Assembly (NCBI GenBank): GCA_937876375.1
Contig: CALEHY010000011.1
Location: 55,073 to 119,072, forward strand
Reading direction: 5' to 3'
Length of the DNA stretch: 64,000 nucleotides
Source: an uncultured Clostridia bacterium
GTDB lineage: Bacteria; Bacillota; Clostridia; Oscillospirales; Acutalibacteraceae
Part shown: piece after piece, positions 24,775 through 33,773 of the stretch
How the letters are laid out: each line of letters starts with the position of its first letter
Position numbering within the stretch: position 1 is the stretch's first letter
Translations under genes and position numbers: made by a program
The notes under the pieces: generated by a model
Databases searched by the model: none
Told to the model about the DNA's origin: nothing
What the model saw: only the letters and a program-made list of their open reading frames with translations

Positions 24775-25407
24775 ATGAAACTTATACTTCTCGGTGCTCC
24801 AGGTGCTGGTAAAGGCACCCAGGCAGAAAAGATTTGTGATAAGCTAAATATCCCTGCAATTTCAACTGGTAATATCATCCGTGCTGCTCTTAAGAATGGC
24901 ACAGAGATGGGCTTGAAGGCAAAGGCTTATATGGAAGCTGGCCAGCTAGTACCAGATGAGGTTGTTATCGGAATTATCAAGGATCGTCTAAAGGAAGACG
25001 ATTGTGCAAATGGATTTATTCTTGATGGTTTCCCTCGTACAATTCCACAGGCTCAGGCTTTGGTGGATATGGGCGTTGATATCGATAAGGTTATTGATAT
25101 CGAGGTTCCAGACGAGAAGATCACAGCAAGAATGTCTGGCCGTAGAGTTTGCGCAAAGTGTGCTAACTCATATCACATGCTTTACAAGCAGCCAAAGGTT
25201 GAGGGTGTTTGCGATGCTTGTGGCGGCGAATTAATTCAGCGTAAGGACGATGCTCCTGAGACCGTTCAGGCTCGTCTCGTGGAATATCACGAAATGACAG
25301 AGCCACTTAAGGGCTTCTACGATAATCTTGGCAAGCTAAGAATCGTTGAGGGTCAGGAAGAGGTCGAGGATACAACAAAGCTCGTTTTCGCTGCATTGGA
25401 GGATTAA
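24775..25407 (+). CDS. adk: Adenylate kinase, zinc-lid type
   Basis: 210 residues. It interconverts ATP and AMP with two ADP. P-loop GAPGAGKGTQ at residues 7-16, the AMP-site segment DGFPRT (~84-89), and a LID domain with CAKC and CDAC, the four-Cys zinc site typical of Gram-positive enzymes. The position between secY and map is standard. Confidence 0.97.
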   Translation: MKLILLGAPGAGKGTQAEKICDKLNIPAISTGNIIRAALKNGTEMGLKAKAYMEAGQLVPDEVVIGIIKDRLKEDDCANGFILDGFPRTIPQAQALVDMGVDIDKVIDIEVPDEKITARMSGRRVCAKCANSYHMLYKQPKVEGVCDACGGELIQRKDDAPETVQARLVEYHEMTEPLKGFYDNLGKLRIVEGQEEVEDTTKLVFAALED

Positions 25408-25408
25408 C

Positions 25409-26158
25409 ATGGTAGTGCTTAAAAGTAGCAGAGAGCTTGAGCTGATGAAAGAGGCTTGTATCATCTCTGCTCAAGCATTACAGGTGGCAGGTGAGGCTGT
25501 AAAGCCTGGTATTACTACCTACGAAATTGACAAGATTGCATACGATTTCATCAAGAAATGTGGTGCAACTCCAAATTTCCTAAATTATGGTGGATTTCCT
25601 GCCACTGCATGTATATCTATAAATGATGAAGTAATCCACGGTATCCCAAGCAAGAAAAGAGTCATCCAAGAGGGTGATATCATTTCTATCGATTTGGGAG
25701 CTGCAAAAAATGGCTATAACGGTGATAATGCTGCAACATTTATCTGTGGGACTTGCTCTCCCGAGGTAAAGCGGCTGGTGGATACTACTCGTGAGGCACT
25801 CTATATGGGTATCGAGCAAGCAGTTCCTGGCAACAGAATTGGCGATATAGGCAATGCAGTGCAGACCTACTGTGAGGAGCGTGGCTTCTCAGTCGTAAGA
25901 GACTATGTTGGTCATGGCGTGGGTACAAAGCTTCATGAAGAACCCAGTGTACCGAACTTCGGACACGCAGGACGCGGTATCCGACTATTACCCGGAATGA
26001 CATTGGCAATTGAACCGATGATTAATCTGGGAACCTATAAGGTTAAGCAGCTTTCGGACGGATGGACAGTTAAGACAGCTGATGGCAAGGCTTCTGCTCA
26101 CTTTGAGCACACAGTTGCTATCACCTCAAATGGTCCAGTAATCCTAACAAAAGCGTAA
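25409..26158 (+). CDS. map: Methionine aminopeptidase, type I
   Basis: 249 residues. It removes the initiator Met from new proteins. The five metal ligands are in place: Asp in IDLGA and in NGDNAA, His in GHGVGTKLHEEP, Glu in IEPM and Glu in FEHTVA. I place the start at ATG 25409, one base after the adk stop, with GGAGG inside the adk end. From about 25750 to 26050 the codons change: CGG, CCC, CCG, CTG and GGG appear, which neighbouring genes seldom use, hinting at a recombined segment. Confidence 0.95.
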   Translation: MVVLKSSRELELMKEACIISAQALQVAGEAVKPGITTYEIDKIAYDFIKKCGATPNFLNYGGFPATACISINDEVIHGIPSKKRVIQEGDIISIDLGAAKNGYNGDNAATFICGTCSPEVKRLVDTTREALYMGIEQAVPGNRIGDIGNAVQTYCEERGFSVVRDYVGHGVGTKLHEEPSVPNFGHAGRGIRLLPGMTLAIEPMINLGTYKVKQLSDGWTVKTADGKASAHFEHTVAITSNGPVILTKA

Positions 26159-26243
26159 GTTGAATTGCAGGCGAACACGCCGTAATGTGATTCCAGTTAA
26201 GTAAATACATCAATATCGTATTATTAATTTAGCGAGGTAAAAG

Positions 26244-26462
26244 ATGTCTAAGTCAGATATGATAGAAGTTGAAGGTACTGTGGTTGAGGTTTTACCAAAC
26301 ACAACATTCAAGGTATCACTACAGAACAACCACATTATAACAGCCCATATCAGCGGGAAGCTTAGAATGAACAATATTCGTATTCTTCCTGGTGATAAGG
26401 TAACAATGGAAATGTCACCATACGATCTAACAAAAGGTCGTATCATTTGGCGTTCTAAGTAA
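26244..26462 (+). CDS. infA: Translation initiation factor IF-1
   Basis: 72 residues, one OB fold; it blocks the A site during initiation. MSKSDMIEVEGTVVEVLPN and the GKLRMNNIRILPGDKVTME block are standard. An 85-base spacer separates it from map; many Clostridia have a small KOW-domain gene there, which I do not find. Start preceded by GCGAGG, weaker than its neighbours' sites. Confidence 0.96.
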   Translation: MSKSDMIEVEGTVVEVLPNTTFKVSLQNNHIITAHISGKLRMNNIRILPGDKVTMEMSPYDLTKGRIIWRSK

Positions 26463-26483
26463 AAATTTAAGGAGGATATTCAA

Positions 26484-26597
26484 ATGAAAGTTAGACCTTC
26501 TGTAAAGAAAATTTGCGAAAAGTGCAAAGTAATTAAGCGCAATGGAAAAGTAATGGTTATCTGTGAAAATCCAAAGCATAAACAGCGTCAGGGCTAA
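26484..26597 (+). CDS. rpmJ: 50S ribosomal protein L36
   Basis: 37 residues, MKVRPSVKKICEKCKVIKRN and so on, with the C-x2-C...C...H zinc pattern of the zinc form of L36. AAGGAGGA precedes the ATG. It is in its normal place between infA and rpsM. Confidence 0.96.
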   Translation: MKVRPSVKKICEKCKVIKRNGKVMVICENPKHKQRQG

Positions 26598-26629
26598 GCC
26601 CTTACTAATAATCGGAGGTAAACTGTAAA

Positions 26630-26998
26630 ATGGCACGTATTTCAGGTGTTGACTTACCTAATGACAAGAGAGTTGAAATCGGTCTTACCTATATCTATGG
26701 TATTGGTCGTACAACTGCTGATGAGATTATCGCTGCAACAGGTGTTAATCCAGATACTCGTTGCAGAGATTTGACAGAAGACGATGTTAAGAAGCTTTCT
26801 GACTACATCACTCACAACCTAACTGTTGAGGGTGACCTTCGTAGAGAAATTGCTTTTGACATCAAGAGACTAAAGGAAATTGGTTGCTATCGTGGTATGC
26901 GTCACATTAAGGGTCTTCCAGTTAGAGGACAGACTTCAAAGAACAACGCAAGAACTCGTAAGGGTCCTAAGAAGACAATAGCAAACAAGAAGAAGTAA
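26630..26998 (+). CDS. rpsM: 30S ribosomal protein S13
   Basis: 122 residues; lies in the 30S head and contacts P-site tRNA through its basic tail. MARISGVDLPNDKRVEIGLT, YIYGIGRTTADEI and RGQTSKNNARTRKGP are family blocks. Start preceded by CGGAGG. Confidence 0.97.
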   Translation: MARISGVDLPNDKRVEIGLTYIYGIGRTTADEIIAATGVNPDTRCRDLTEDDVKKLSDYITHNLTVEGDLRREIAFDIKRLKEIGCYRGMRHIKGLPVRGQTSKNNARTRKGPKKTIANKKK

Positions 26999-27018
26999 AG
27001 TAGGAGGAAATATTCAGT

Positions 27019-27414
27019 ATGGCTACTAAAAAGGCAGCTCCTCGTGGTAAAAAGCGCGAGAAGAAGAATATTGAGCGTGGTGTTGCTCATATTCAGTCAA
27101 CCTTCAACAATACTATCGTAACAATCACTGATACACAGGGAAACGCAGTTTCATGGGCATCTGCTGGTGAAATGGGCTTCCGTGGTTCAAAGAAATCTAC
27201 TCCATTCGCAGCTCAGACTGCAGCAGAGACTGCAGCTAAGATTGCAACAGAGCATGGTATGAAAACTGTTGAAGTTTATGTTAAGGGTCCAGGTGCAGGT
27301 CGTGAAGCAGCTATTAGAGCTCTTCAGTCAGCAGGCCTCGATGTAAGTCTTATTAAAGATGTTACTCCTATCCCACATAACGGATGTCGTCCACCTAAGA
27401 GACGTAGAGTATAG
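27019..27414 (+). CDS. rpsK: 30S ribosomal protein S11
   Basis: 131 residues; forms the platform of the 30S subunit. GVAHIQSTFNNTIVTITD and VKGPGAGREAAIRALQSAG are characteristic, and the tail PHNGCRPPKRRRV is the family terminus. GTAGGAGG precedes the start. Confidence 0.97.
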   Translation: MATKKAAPRGKKREKKNIERGVAHIQSTFNNTIVTITDTQGNAVSWASAGEMGFRGSKKSTPFAAQTAAETAAKIATEHGMKTVEVYVKGPGAGREAAIRALQSAGLDVSLIKDVTPIPHNGCRPPKRRRV

Positions 27415-27433
27415 TTTAAGGAGGTAAACTGAT

Positions 27434-28060
27434 ATGGCAAGATATACAGGACCTGCTTGTAAGCTCTGCCGTCGTGAGGGCAAGAAGCTTTTCCTCAAGG
27501 GCGACAGATGTTATTCAAGCAAGTGTGCACTAGAGCGTCGCTCATATGCACCAGGCCAGCATGGTCAAAATCGTAAAAAGACTTCAGAATACGGACTTCA
27601 GCTCCGTGCTAAGCAGAGTGCTCGTCGTTACTACGGCGTAGCAGAGGGTCAGTTCCATAAGTATTTCCTTATGGCTGAGCGTAAGGAAGGTGTAACAGGT
27701 ACAAACCTTCTACAGATCTGCGAGAGCCGTTTGGACAATATTGTTTATACAGCAGGCTTCGCTAGCTCACGTGCTCAGGCTCGTCAGCTCGTAAACCATG
27801 CACACTTCACAGTAAATGGTAGCAAGGTTGATATCCCATCATACCTTGTAAAGCCAGGTGATGTTGTTGCTGTTAAGGACACAAGCAAGACTACTGACGA
27901 ATTCAAGACTCTTGTTGAGGCTAACGCTGCACGCCCAGTTCCAAAGTGGGTTGATGCTAACAAGGATGCAATGTCAGCTAAGGTTGTTGCTCTTCCAGAG
28001 AGAGAAGAGATTACAACTCCAGTTGAAGAGCATTTGATCGTTGAGTTCTACTCAAGATAA
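27434..28060 (+). CDS. rpsD: 30S ribosomal protein S4, zinc-binding form
   Basis: 208 residues; primary 16S binder and accuracy protein, an autogenous repressor in B. subtilis and E. coli. The N-terminal zinc knuckle is seen as CKLC with further Cys in CYSSKC. The S4 RNA-binding domain follows (RLDNIVYTAGFASSRAQARQ, ~93-112). A 65-base spacer with GCATAATGCGATAAGCATTATC pairing possibilities lies before rpoA. Confidence 0.96.
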   Translation: MARYTGPACKLCRREGKKLFLKGDRCYSSKCALERRSYAPGQHGQNRKKTSEYGLQLRAKQSARRYYGVAEGQFHKYFLMAERKEGVTGTNLLQICESRLDNIVYTAGFASSRAQARQLVNHAHFTVNGSKVDIPSYLVKPGDVVAVKDTSKTTDEFKTLVEANAARPVPKWVDANKDAMSAKVVALPEREEITTPVEEHLIVEFYSR

Positions 28061-28125
28061 TAGCTTTGCATAATGCGATAAGCATTATCTTGCGAAAACA
28101 AAACATAATTTAGGAGGCTTTTTAA

Positions 28126-29082
28126 ATGATCGAAATTGATAAGCCTAATATCGAAATAGTAGATTTATCTACTCAGGGAAGCAGAAGCGTTGGCAAGTTT
28201 GTTGTTGAGCCACTTGAGAGAGGCTTTGGCACAACTCTTGGTAACTCAATGAGAAGAGTTCTTCTTTCATCATTACCAGGCTACGCTATCACTTCCGTTA
28301 AGATAGACGGTGTATTACACGAATTTTCAACCATTCCTCACGTTAAGGAAGACGTTACAGAGATTGTTCTTAACCTAAAGAACGTTATCCTAAAGATTCA
28401 CAGTGAGGAAGCTAAGACTCTTTATATCAAGGCTAATGGCGAGGGCGAGATTACTGCTGGCGACATTGAGCACGACGCTGACGTAGAGATTCTTAACCCA
28501 GAATTACACATTGCATATCTCGATGAGGGTGCTAATGTTGTTATGGAGCTTACAGCAGACAATGGCAGAGGCTATGTTCCTTGCGATAGAAACAAGCAGA
28601 TTATGGAACTTCCTATTGGTACTATTGCTATTGACTCTATCTACACTCCTGTACTCAAGGTTAATTACACAGTTGAAAATACTCGTGTAGGACAGCAAAC
28701 AGACCTTGACAAGCTTATTCTTGACGTTGAGACAGATGGTACTATCCCAGCTGATGAGGCAGCATCACTTGCTGCAAAGATTCTCAACGAGCATCTAAAC
28801 CTATTCGTTGACCTATCAGAAGAGATGGGCAATGCCGAAATCATGGTAGAAAAGGATGATGACGGCAAGGAGAAGGTTCTTGAGATGACTATCGAGGAGC
28901 TTGATCTTTCTGTTCGTTCTTTCAATTGCTTGAAGAGAGCAGGAATTAACACAGTAGAGGATTTGATTGGCAAATCCGAAGAAGATATGATGAAGGTTAG
29001 AAACCTTGGCCGTAAGTCACTCGACGAAGTCGTTGCAAAGCTTGCGTCACTTGGTTTCGGACTTAGCAAGGAAGAGGACTAA
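28126..29082 (+). CDS. rpoA: RNA polymerase alpha subunit
   Basis: 318 residues. The N-terminal domain (dimerisation and beta/beta' assembly) has LERGFGTTLGNSMRRVLLSSLPG, given here as the family landmark at ~28-50; the C-terminal domain (~250-318) has LDLSVRSFNCLKRAGI, the promoter UP-element and activator contact region. TAGGAGG precedes the ATG. It is second last in the ribosomal operon as usual. Confidence 0.97.
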   Translation: MIEIDKPNIEIVDLSTQGSRSVGKFVVEPLERGFGTTLGNSMRRVLLSSLPGYAITSVKIDGVLHEFSTIPHVKEDVTEIVLNLKNVILKIHSEEAKTLYIKANGEGEITAGDIEHDADVEILNPELHIAYLDEGANVVMELTADNGRGYVPCDRNKQIMELPIGTIAIDSIYTPVLKVNYTVENTRVGQQTDLDKLILDVETDGTIPADEAASLAAKILNEHLNLFVDLSEEMGNAEIMVEKDDDGKEKVLEMTIEELDLSVRSFNCLKRAGINTVEDLIGKSEEDMMKVRNLGRKSLDEVVAKLASLGFGLSKEED

Positions 29083-29097
29083 AAGGAGGGAATTTCA

Positions 29098-29439
29098 ATG
29101 CCAGGTAGCAGAAAGCTGGGCCGCCCAACTGATCACAGACAGGCTATGCTCAGAGGATTAGTTACTTATCTTTTAGAAAACGGCAAGATTGAAACAACCG
29201 TTACAAGAGCAAAGGAAGTTCGTGCTATGGCTGAGAGAATGATTACTCTTGGTAAGAACGACACTCTTCATTCAAGAAGACAGGCTCTTTCTTATATCAC
29301 TAAGGAGGACGTAGTTAAAAAGTTATTTGACGAAATCGCTCCAAAGTATGAGGACAGAAACGGTGGTTACACTCGTATTATTAAAACAGGCCCTCGTCGC
29401 GGCGACGCAGCCGAGATGTGCATCATCGAGCTTGTTTAA
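29098..29439 (+). CDS. rplQ: 50S ribosomal protein L17
   Basis: 113 residues, last gene of the operon. MPGSRKLGRPTDHRQAMLRG and GKIETTVTRAKEVR are family signatures. L17 surrounds the tunnel exit region. A terminator follows 17 bases after the stop. Confidence 0.97.
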   Translation: MPGSRKLGRPTDHRQAMLRGLVTYLLENGKIETTVTRAKEVRAMAERMITLGKNDTLHSRRQALSYITKEDVVKKLFDEIAPKYEDRNGGYTRIIKTGPRRGDAAEMCIIELV

Positions 29440-29455
29440 TTAATTGCTAAATTAT

Positions 29456-29487
29456 AAAGCAGTGAACTTTTTGTTCACTGCTTTTTT
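29456..29487 (+). terminator. Terminator of the ribosomal operon
   Basis: AAAGCAGTGAA (29456-29466) pairs with TTCACTGCTTT (29474-29484), followed by a T-run. Confidence 0.92.
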
Positions 29488-29489
29488 AC

Positions 29490-29518
29490 TTGTTAAAATG
29501 GAGTGTATGTGATATAAT
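29490..29518 (+). promoter_or_regulatory. Promoter of the BspA-like gene
   Basis: TTGTTA (29490-29495), 17-bp spacer, TATAAT (29513-29518), immediately downstream of the operon terminator. Confidence 0.65.
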
Positions 29519-29548
29519 ATTATATAATTTTTTTGCGAGGTGATGGAT

Positions 29549-31432
29549 ATGAAAAAGCTATTATCATTCTGCTTGACAGTAGCTCTTTTTGTGTCTGTCA
29601 TTTTTTGTTTGCCATTTTGTGCTAATGCACAGGAGATAAGACTGGGCGATTCGGATACATATTACTCCTATAATAGCACTACAAAAACTATCACTATCAG
29701 TGGCACTGGCGATATGCCGAATTTTATTACCAGTGATAGGGATATTCCATGGTATGATAGCCTCGAGAATATCAACAAAATCGTTATTGATGAGGGTGTT
29801 ACCAATGTCGGTGCGTATTCATTTTATAACTCAAGTGCTACAAGTATCTCCATCCCATCAACAGTAAAGAGAATTGGCGATAGTGCTTTCGGCAACATGT
29901 TTTTGATTACAAAAATTGATATCCCATATGGTGTTGAATATATCAATCAGTACGCATTCAGTGGCTGTCAGAGGCTAGTTGATTTGACTTTGCCAGAGGG
30001 GTTAAAGGTTATCAGTGCAAGAGCATTTAAAGGCTGTAGCTCGCTTAAAGAAGTAGTTATTCCTTACAGCGTGACCTCTATAGGTATGTATGCGTTTAAT
30101 ATGTGTAACAAGCTTGAAAATGTTGTTTTTCAGTCTATGAGCTCTAATGTTAGTATTATGTCATATGCGTTTATGGCAAGTGGTAATTTAAAGAGTATTT
30201 CTGTTCCAAAGAATGCGTCTTGTGACAAATATTTCTTTGGCTATCAGACTAATAAGATAAAGTATGCTGATACTGTTATGAATGTCTATCAGGATAGCAA
30301 TGCATACAACTATGCTCTTACAAATGGTATAAATTACACACTTTTGGATACTGTTGATACCGAATATGGAGTGCCATATTATAACAAGTATTCTGCTGAT
30401 AGCATTGATGAGGTGCATCACTATACCTTTACAGCTGATAGCGATATTCCAGTACGCTTTTACACCACTGGTAGTATCGACGTTAGAGCAACATTGAAGC
30501 ATAATGGTGAGATCGTTGCAGAGTGTGAGGATATATCGGATAATAACAGAAACATTTGTATAGACCACACCTGCCAAAAGGGTGAGACCTATGATTTGTA
30601 TATCTCATCAGTAAAATATCAGGGTGAATATACCCTTATGGTGCTACCAAAGGAGATTAGTAGTATCACAGTTGATGGTGATTATGTTATTTCTGCAACT
30701 GACGGAGTAACTAAGAATAATGAGCTAGTATTTTCGCTTGATAATACTGTGCTGATGAATAATTTGTTCGTCGTTGAGTATGCTAATGGTTTTATTCATA
30801 GATTTGTGTACAAGAATAGCACATATAACGGATATGATATCAACATTGATAGCGATATTGCTCTGAATTGTGGCGCTAATAATGTCGCTGTCAGAATTGG
30901 TGATAGCGTTGGATATAAGAATGTAATAGTCGAGCATAGCTACACAGAGAAAACCGTCGAGCCAACACCAGATAACGATGGCTACACTCTTCATAAGTGC
31001 ACTAACTGTGACGATGGCTACAAAACAGATTATTTCAAGACAGATAAAACAGTTTACACTTTGACTGGCAAATGCGTTCTTGATGAAAACAGGTATGGCT
31101 ATCACAGTCTTGATATTCCATATAGTGCTCCAACAATAAGAGTTGATGGTAGAGAATATGCTATTAATGACGATGGCACTTGGGAGATACGCACATTTAA
31201 CTCTTGCTATATCGTGTTTGATAATCCTTATGGAATGAACCAAACTATACATTATTCTGTTGATAGTGACAGTGTCAGTCAAGAGTATGGAATTGTTGCA
31301 CTAGATGGATACGATTTCAACGCTGATGGATATGTGAATGCTAGAGATTTTGCTATTTATCATAATGAGAAAAAAGCTATCCTACCAGATGGATATTGGC
31401 AGTTTGCAGAGAAATATATTACGACACATTAG
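29549..31432 (+). CDS. BspA-like leucine-rich repeat surface protein with dockerin-like tail
   Basis: 627 residues from ATG 29549 (GAGGTG upstream). A Sec signal peptide ends near CANAQ (~27). Residues ~50-250 hold several LRR_5/BspA repeats of the pattern SISIPSTVKRIGDSAF, typical of adhesion or recognition proteins in gut bacteria. A middle beta-rich part follows, and near the end YDFNADGYVNARDFAIY (~597-613) looks like one calcium-binding half of a type I dockerin; a second half is not seen. No LPXTG anchor is present, so it may be secreted or held by another protein. Binding partner unknown. Confidence 0.8.
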   Translation: MKKLLSFCLTVALFVSVIFCLPFCANAQEIRLGDSDTYYSYNSTTKTITISGTGDMPNFITSDRDIPWYDSLENINKIVIDEGVTNVGAYSFYNSSATSISIPSTVKRIGDSAFGNMFLITKIDIPYGVEYINQYAFSGCQRLVDLTLPEGLKVISARAFKGCSSLKEVVIPYSVTSIGMYAFNMCNKLENVVFQSMSSNVSIMSYAFMASGNLKSISVPKNASCDKYFFGYQTNKIKYADTVMNVYQDSNAYNYALTNGINYTLLDTVDTEYGVPYYNKYSADSIDEVHHYTFTADSDIPVRFYTTGSIDVRATLKHNGEIVAECEDISDNNRNICIDHTCQKGETYDLYISSVKYQGEYTLMVLPKEISSITVDGDYVISATDGVTKNNELVFSLDNTVLMNNLFVVEYANGFIHRFVYKNSTYNGYDINIDSDIALNCGANNVAVRIGDSVGYKNVIVEHSYTEKTVEPTPDNDGYTLHKCTNCDDGYKTDYFKTDKTVYTLTGKCVLDENRYGYHSLDIPYSAPTIRVDGREYAINDDGTWEIRTFNSCYIVFDNPYGMNQTIHYSVDSDSVSQEYGIVALDGYDFNADGYVNARDFAIYHNEKKAILPDGYWQFAEKYITTH

Positions 31433-31502
31433 TACATATCGTTTTTTGTGTAAAATATGACTAAATTAGGCGTTTGGCACAGCTTTTTTGTTAGATATTA
31501 CA

Positions 31503-31531
31503 TTGAAATAATATACTATATAAGTTATAAT
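31503..31531 (+). promoter_or_regulatory. Promoter of the purE operon
   Basis: TTGAAA (31503-31508), 17-bp spacer, TATAAT (31526-31531). The leader is about 38 bases, too short for a purine riboswitch. Confidence 0.7.
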
Positions 31532-31575
31532 ATTATATCACTGAAATTATAATGATTTTCTTTAGGAGGACTAGT

Positions 31576-32073
31576 ATGAAAAAGGTTGCAATTATTATGG
31601 GCTCTGATAGCGATTTGCCTATCGTAACACCTGCTATCAAACAGCTAAAGGACCTTAGTATTGAGACAGAGGTTAGAGTTATGTCTGCTCACAGAACACC
31701 AAAGGAGGCACAGGCTTTTTCAGAGAGTGCTAAGGATAATGGCTTTGGTGTTATTATCGCTGCTGCTGGTATGGCTGCTCACTTGGGTGGCGTGCTTGCT
31801 GCATCAACAACATTGCCTGTAATCGGTATTCCTTGTTCTGCAAAGGTGCTTGACGGTATGGACGCTATGCTTGCAACAGTTATGATGCCTCCTGGAATTC
31901 CAGTAGCGACTGTTGGTGTCAACGCTGCAAAGAATGCAGCACTCCTTGCAGCAGAGATTCTTGCTGTTGGTGATGATGAGCTTGGTGCAAAGCTTATCGC
32001 TATGAGAGAGGATATGGCACAGCAGGTGCGTGACAAGGACGCTGCTCTTCAAGAGAAAATCAAGGAAATATAA
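31576..32073 (+). CDS. purE: N5-carboxyaminoimidazole ribonucleotide mutase
   Basis: 165 residues. It moves the carboxylate on CAIR precursors in purine synthesis. IMGSDSDLP at the N terminus (the substrate phosphate loop), VMSAHRTP and GGVLAASTTLPVIGIP mark the class I mutase. A class I PurE implies a PurK partner, which is not in this window. ATG 31576 is preceded by TAGGAGG. First gene of a five-gene purine unit. Confidence 0.95.
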   Translation: MKKVAIIMGSDSDLPIVTPAIKQLKDLSIETEVRVMSAHRTPKEAQAFSESAKDNGFGVIIAAAGMAAHLGGVLAASTTLPVIGIPCSAKVLDGMDAMLATVMMPPGIPVATVGVNAAKNAALLAAEILAVGDDELGAKLIAMREDMAQQVRDKDAALQEKIKEI

Positions 32074-32104
32074 GTTATTGTAAATCATTTGAGAGGTATA
32101 TATT

Positions 32105-33142
32105 ATGGAAAAAAGTTTTAGCGATAGCTATGCAGCAGCTGGTGTTGACGTAACAGCTGGCTACGAGTCAGTAGAGCTTATCAAGTCACATGTTAAGAGA
32201 ACTAATATCCCTGGTGTTATCGGTGGTATCGGTGGTTTTGGTGGTATGTTTGAGCTTGCTGCTAATGAGTATAAGAATCCAGTGCTTGTGTCAGGTACTG
32301 ATGGTGTTGGCACAAAGGTAAAGCTTGCATTTCTTATGGACAAGCATGACACAATCGGTATTGACTGTGTTGCTATGTGTGTTAATGATGTTGCTTGCTC
32401 TGGTGCAAAGCCACTTTTCTTTTTAGATTATATTGCTTGTGGCAAGAACTACCCAGAAAAGATTGAGCAAATCGTTAAGGGCGTTGCAGAGGGCTGTGTT
32501 CAGTCTGGCTGTGCTCTTGTTGGTGGTGAGACTGCAGAGCATCCTGGTCTAATGGACCCTAACGAATATGATCTTGCTGGATTTACAGTAGGTATTGGCG
32601 AAAAGGACAAGCTTGTTTCTGGTGAGCATTTGAAGGCTGGCGATGCACTTATCGGTGTTGCATCATCAGGTGTTCATTCTAACGGATTTTCACTTGTTCG
32701 CAAGGTGTTCGATATTAGCGAGAGCACTATTGGCAAGAAATATGATGAGCTTGATGCTACTCTTGGTGAAGTTCTTCTTACTCCAACAAGAATTTATGTT
32801 AAGCCACTCCTAACACTTATGGATAGCGTTAGAGTAAATGCTATCAGCCATATCACTGGTGGTGGTTTTTATGAGAATGTACCTCGTATGCTTAATGACA
32901 ACACACTTGCTGTTATAGAAAAGGATAAGTGCTTCAAGCTTCCTATCTTCGACCTAATTCAAAAGGTTGGTGGTATCAACGAGCATGATATGTACAACAC
33001 ATTTAATATGGGTACTGGTCTAGTAATTGCTGTTGACGCTGACAAGGCTGATGAGGCTGTGCGTATTCTTAATGCTACTGGTGAGCAGGCTACTATCATC
33101 GGTGAAGTTAAGAATGGCGAAAAGGGTGTAGATTTAGTATGA
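32105..33142 (+). CDS. purM: Phosphoribosylformylglycinamidine cyclo-ligase (AIR synthetase)
   Basis: 345 residues, ATP-dependent closure of the imidazole ring. The glycine-rich stretch VLVSGTDGVGTKVKLA (~60-75), the VALVGGETAEHPG-like region and ISHITGGGFYENVPRML are characteristic. Its stop overlaps the purN start (ATGATGA), coupling their translation. Confidence 0.97.
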   Translation: MEKSFSDSYAAAGVDVTAGYESVELIKSHVKRTNIPGVIGGIGGFGGMFELAANEYKNPVLVSGTDGVGTKVKLAFLMDKHDTIGIDCVAMCVNDVACSGAKPLFFLDYIACGKNYPEKIEQIVKGVAEGCVQSGCALVGGETAEHPGLMDPNEYDLAGFTVGIGEKDKLVSGEHLKAGDALIGVASSGVHSNGFSLVRKVFDISESTIGKKYDELDATLGEVLLTPTRIYVKPLLTLMDSVRVNAISHITGGGFYENVPRMLNDNTLAVIEKDKCFKLPIFDLIQKVGGINEHDMYNTFNMGTGLVIAVDADKADEAVRILNATGEQATIIGEVKNGEKGVDLV

Positions 33143-33762
33143 TGAATATTGCTGTTTTAGTATCAGGTGGTGGAACAAATCTCCAGGCACTGATTGATGC
33201 ACAGGATAGAGGAGAGATTAAGAACGGAAAAATCACAGTTGTTATCGCCTCTAACCCTAATGCCTATGCACTAGAGAGAGCAAAGAACGCTGGTATTCCT
33301 AGTATCGTCGTTAGTCGTAAGGAATACGATAGTAAGGAGTCATACGACAAGGCTCTGCTAGATGCACTTGATGACAAGAATATAGATTTGATTGTTTTGG
33401 CTGGATTCCTCTCAATTCTTGGTGAGGAGCTTGTGTCAAAATATAGAAATAAGATTATAAACATTCATCCTAGCCTTATCCCACTCTTTTGTGGTGATGG
33501 ATTTTATGGCAAGAGGGTGCACACAGCTGTTCTTAACAGTGGTGTAAAGGTTACTGGTGCTACAGCACATTTTGTAAACGAGATTACAGATGGTGGTGCT
33601 ATTATTCTCCAAAAGGCTGTTCCAGTGGAGCAGGGCGATAACGAGGATATCCTACAGTACCGAGTAATGCGCCAAGCAGAATGGGAAATTTTGCCAAAGG
33701 CTGTTAGCCTGTTCTGTGAGGGTAGAATTAAAATTAATGGTAATAAAACCGAGATTATTTGA
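33139..33762 (+). CDS. purN: Phosphoribosylglycinamide formyltransferase
   Basis: 207 residues. Transfers the formyl group of 10-formyl-THF to GAR. AVLVSGGGTNLQALID at the start, the catalytic Asn-His-Asp set in INIHPSLIPLF and GATAHFVNEITDGG, are conserved. Either ATG 33139 or ATG 33142 may be used; both overlap the purM end. A typical enzyme apart from a short extra tail. Confidence 0.95.
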   Translation: MMNIAVLVSGGGTNLQALIDAQDRGEIKNGKITVVIASNPNAYALERAKNAGIPSIVVSRKEYDSKESYDKALLDALDDKNIDLIVLAGFLSILGEELVSKYRNKIINIHPSLIPLFCGDGFYGKRVHTAVLNSGVKVTGATAHFVNEITDGGAIILQKAVPVEQGDNEDILQYRVMRQAEWEILPKAVSLFCEGRIKINGNKTEII

Positions 33763-33773
33763 GAGGTGTAGAT

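Noticed and set aside
26159..26243. Possible KOW-domain gene remnant between map and infA
   Set aside because: The 85-base gap has stops in all frames and no recognisable motif.
30725..31282. 185-codon minus-strand frame inside the BspA-like gene
   Set aside because: Antisense shadow of a real gene with signal peptide and repeats; hydrophobic Ile/Val-rich translation comes from complementary codons.
31433..31575. Possible purine riboswitch before purE
   Set aside because: The transcribed leader is about 38 bases, far too short for a riboswitch, and no three-helix fold is visible upstream.
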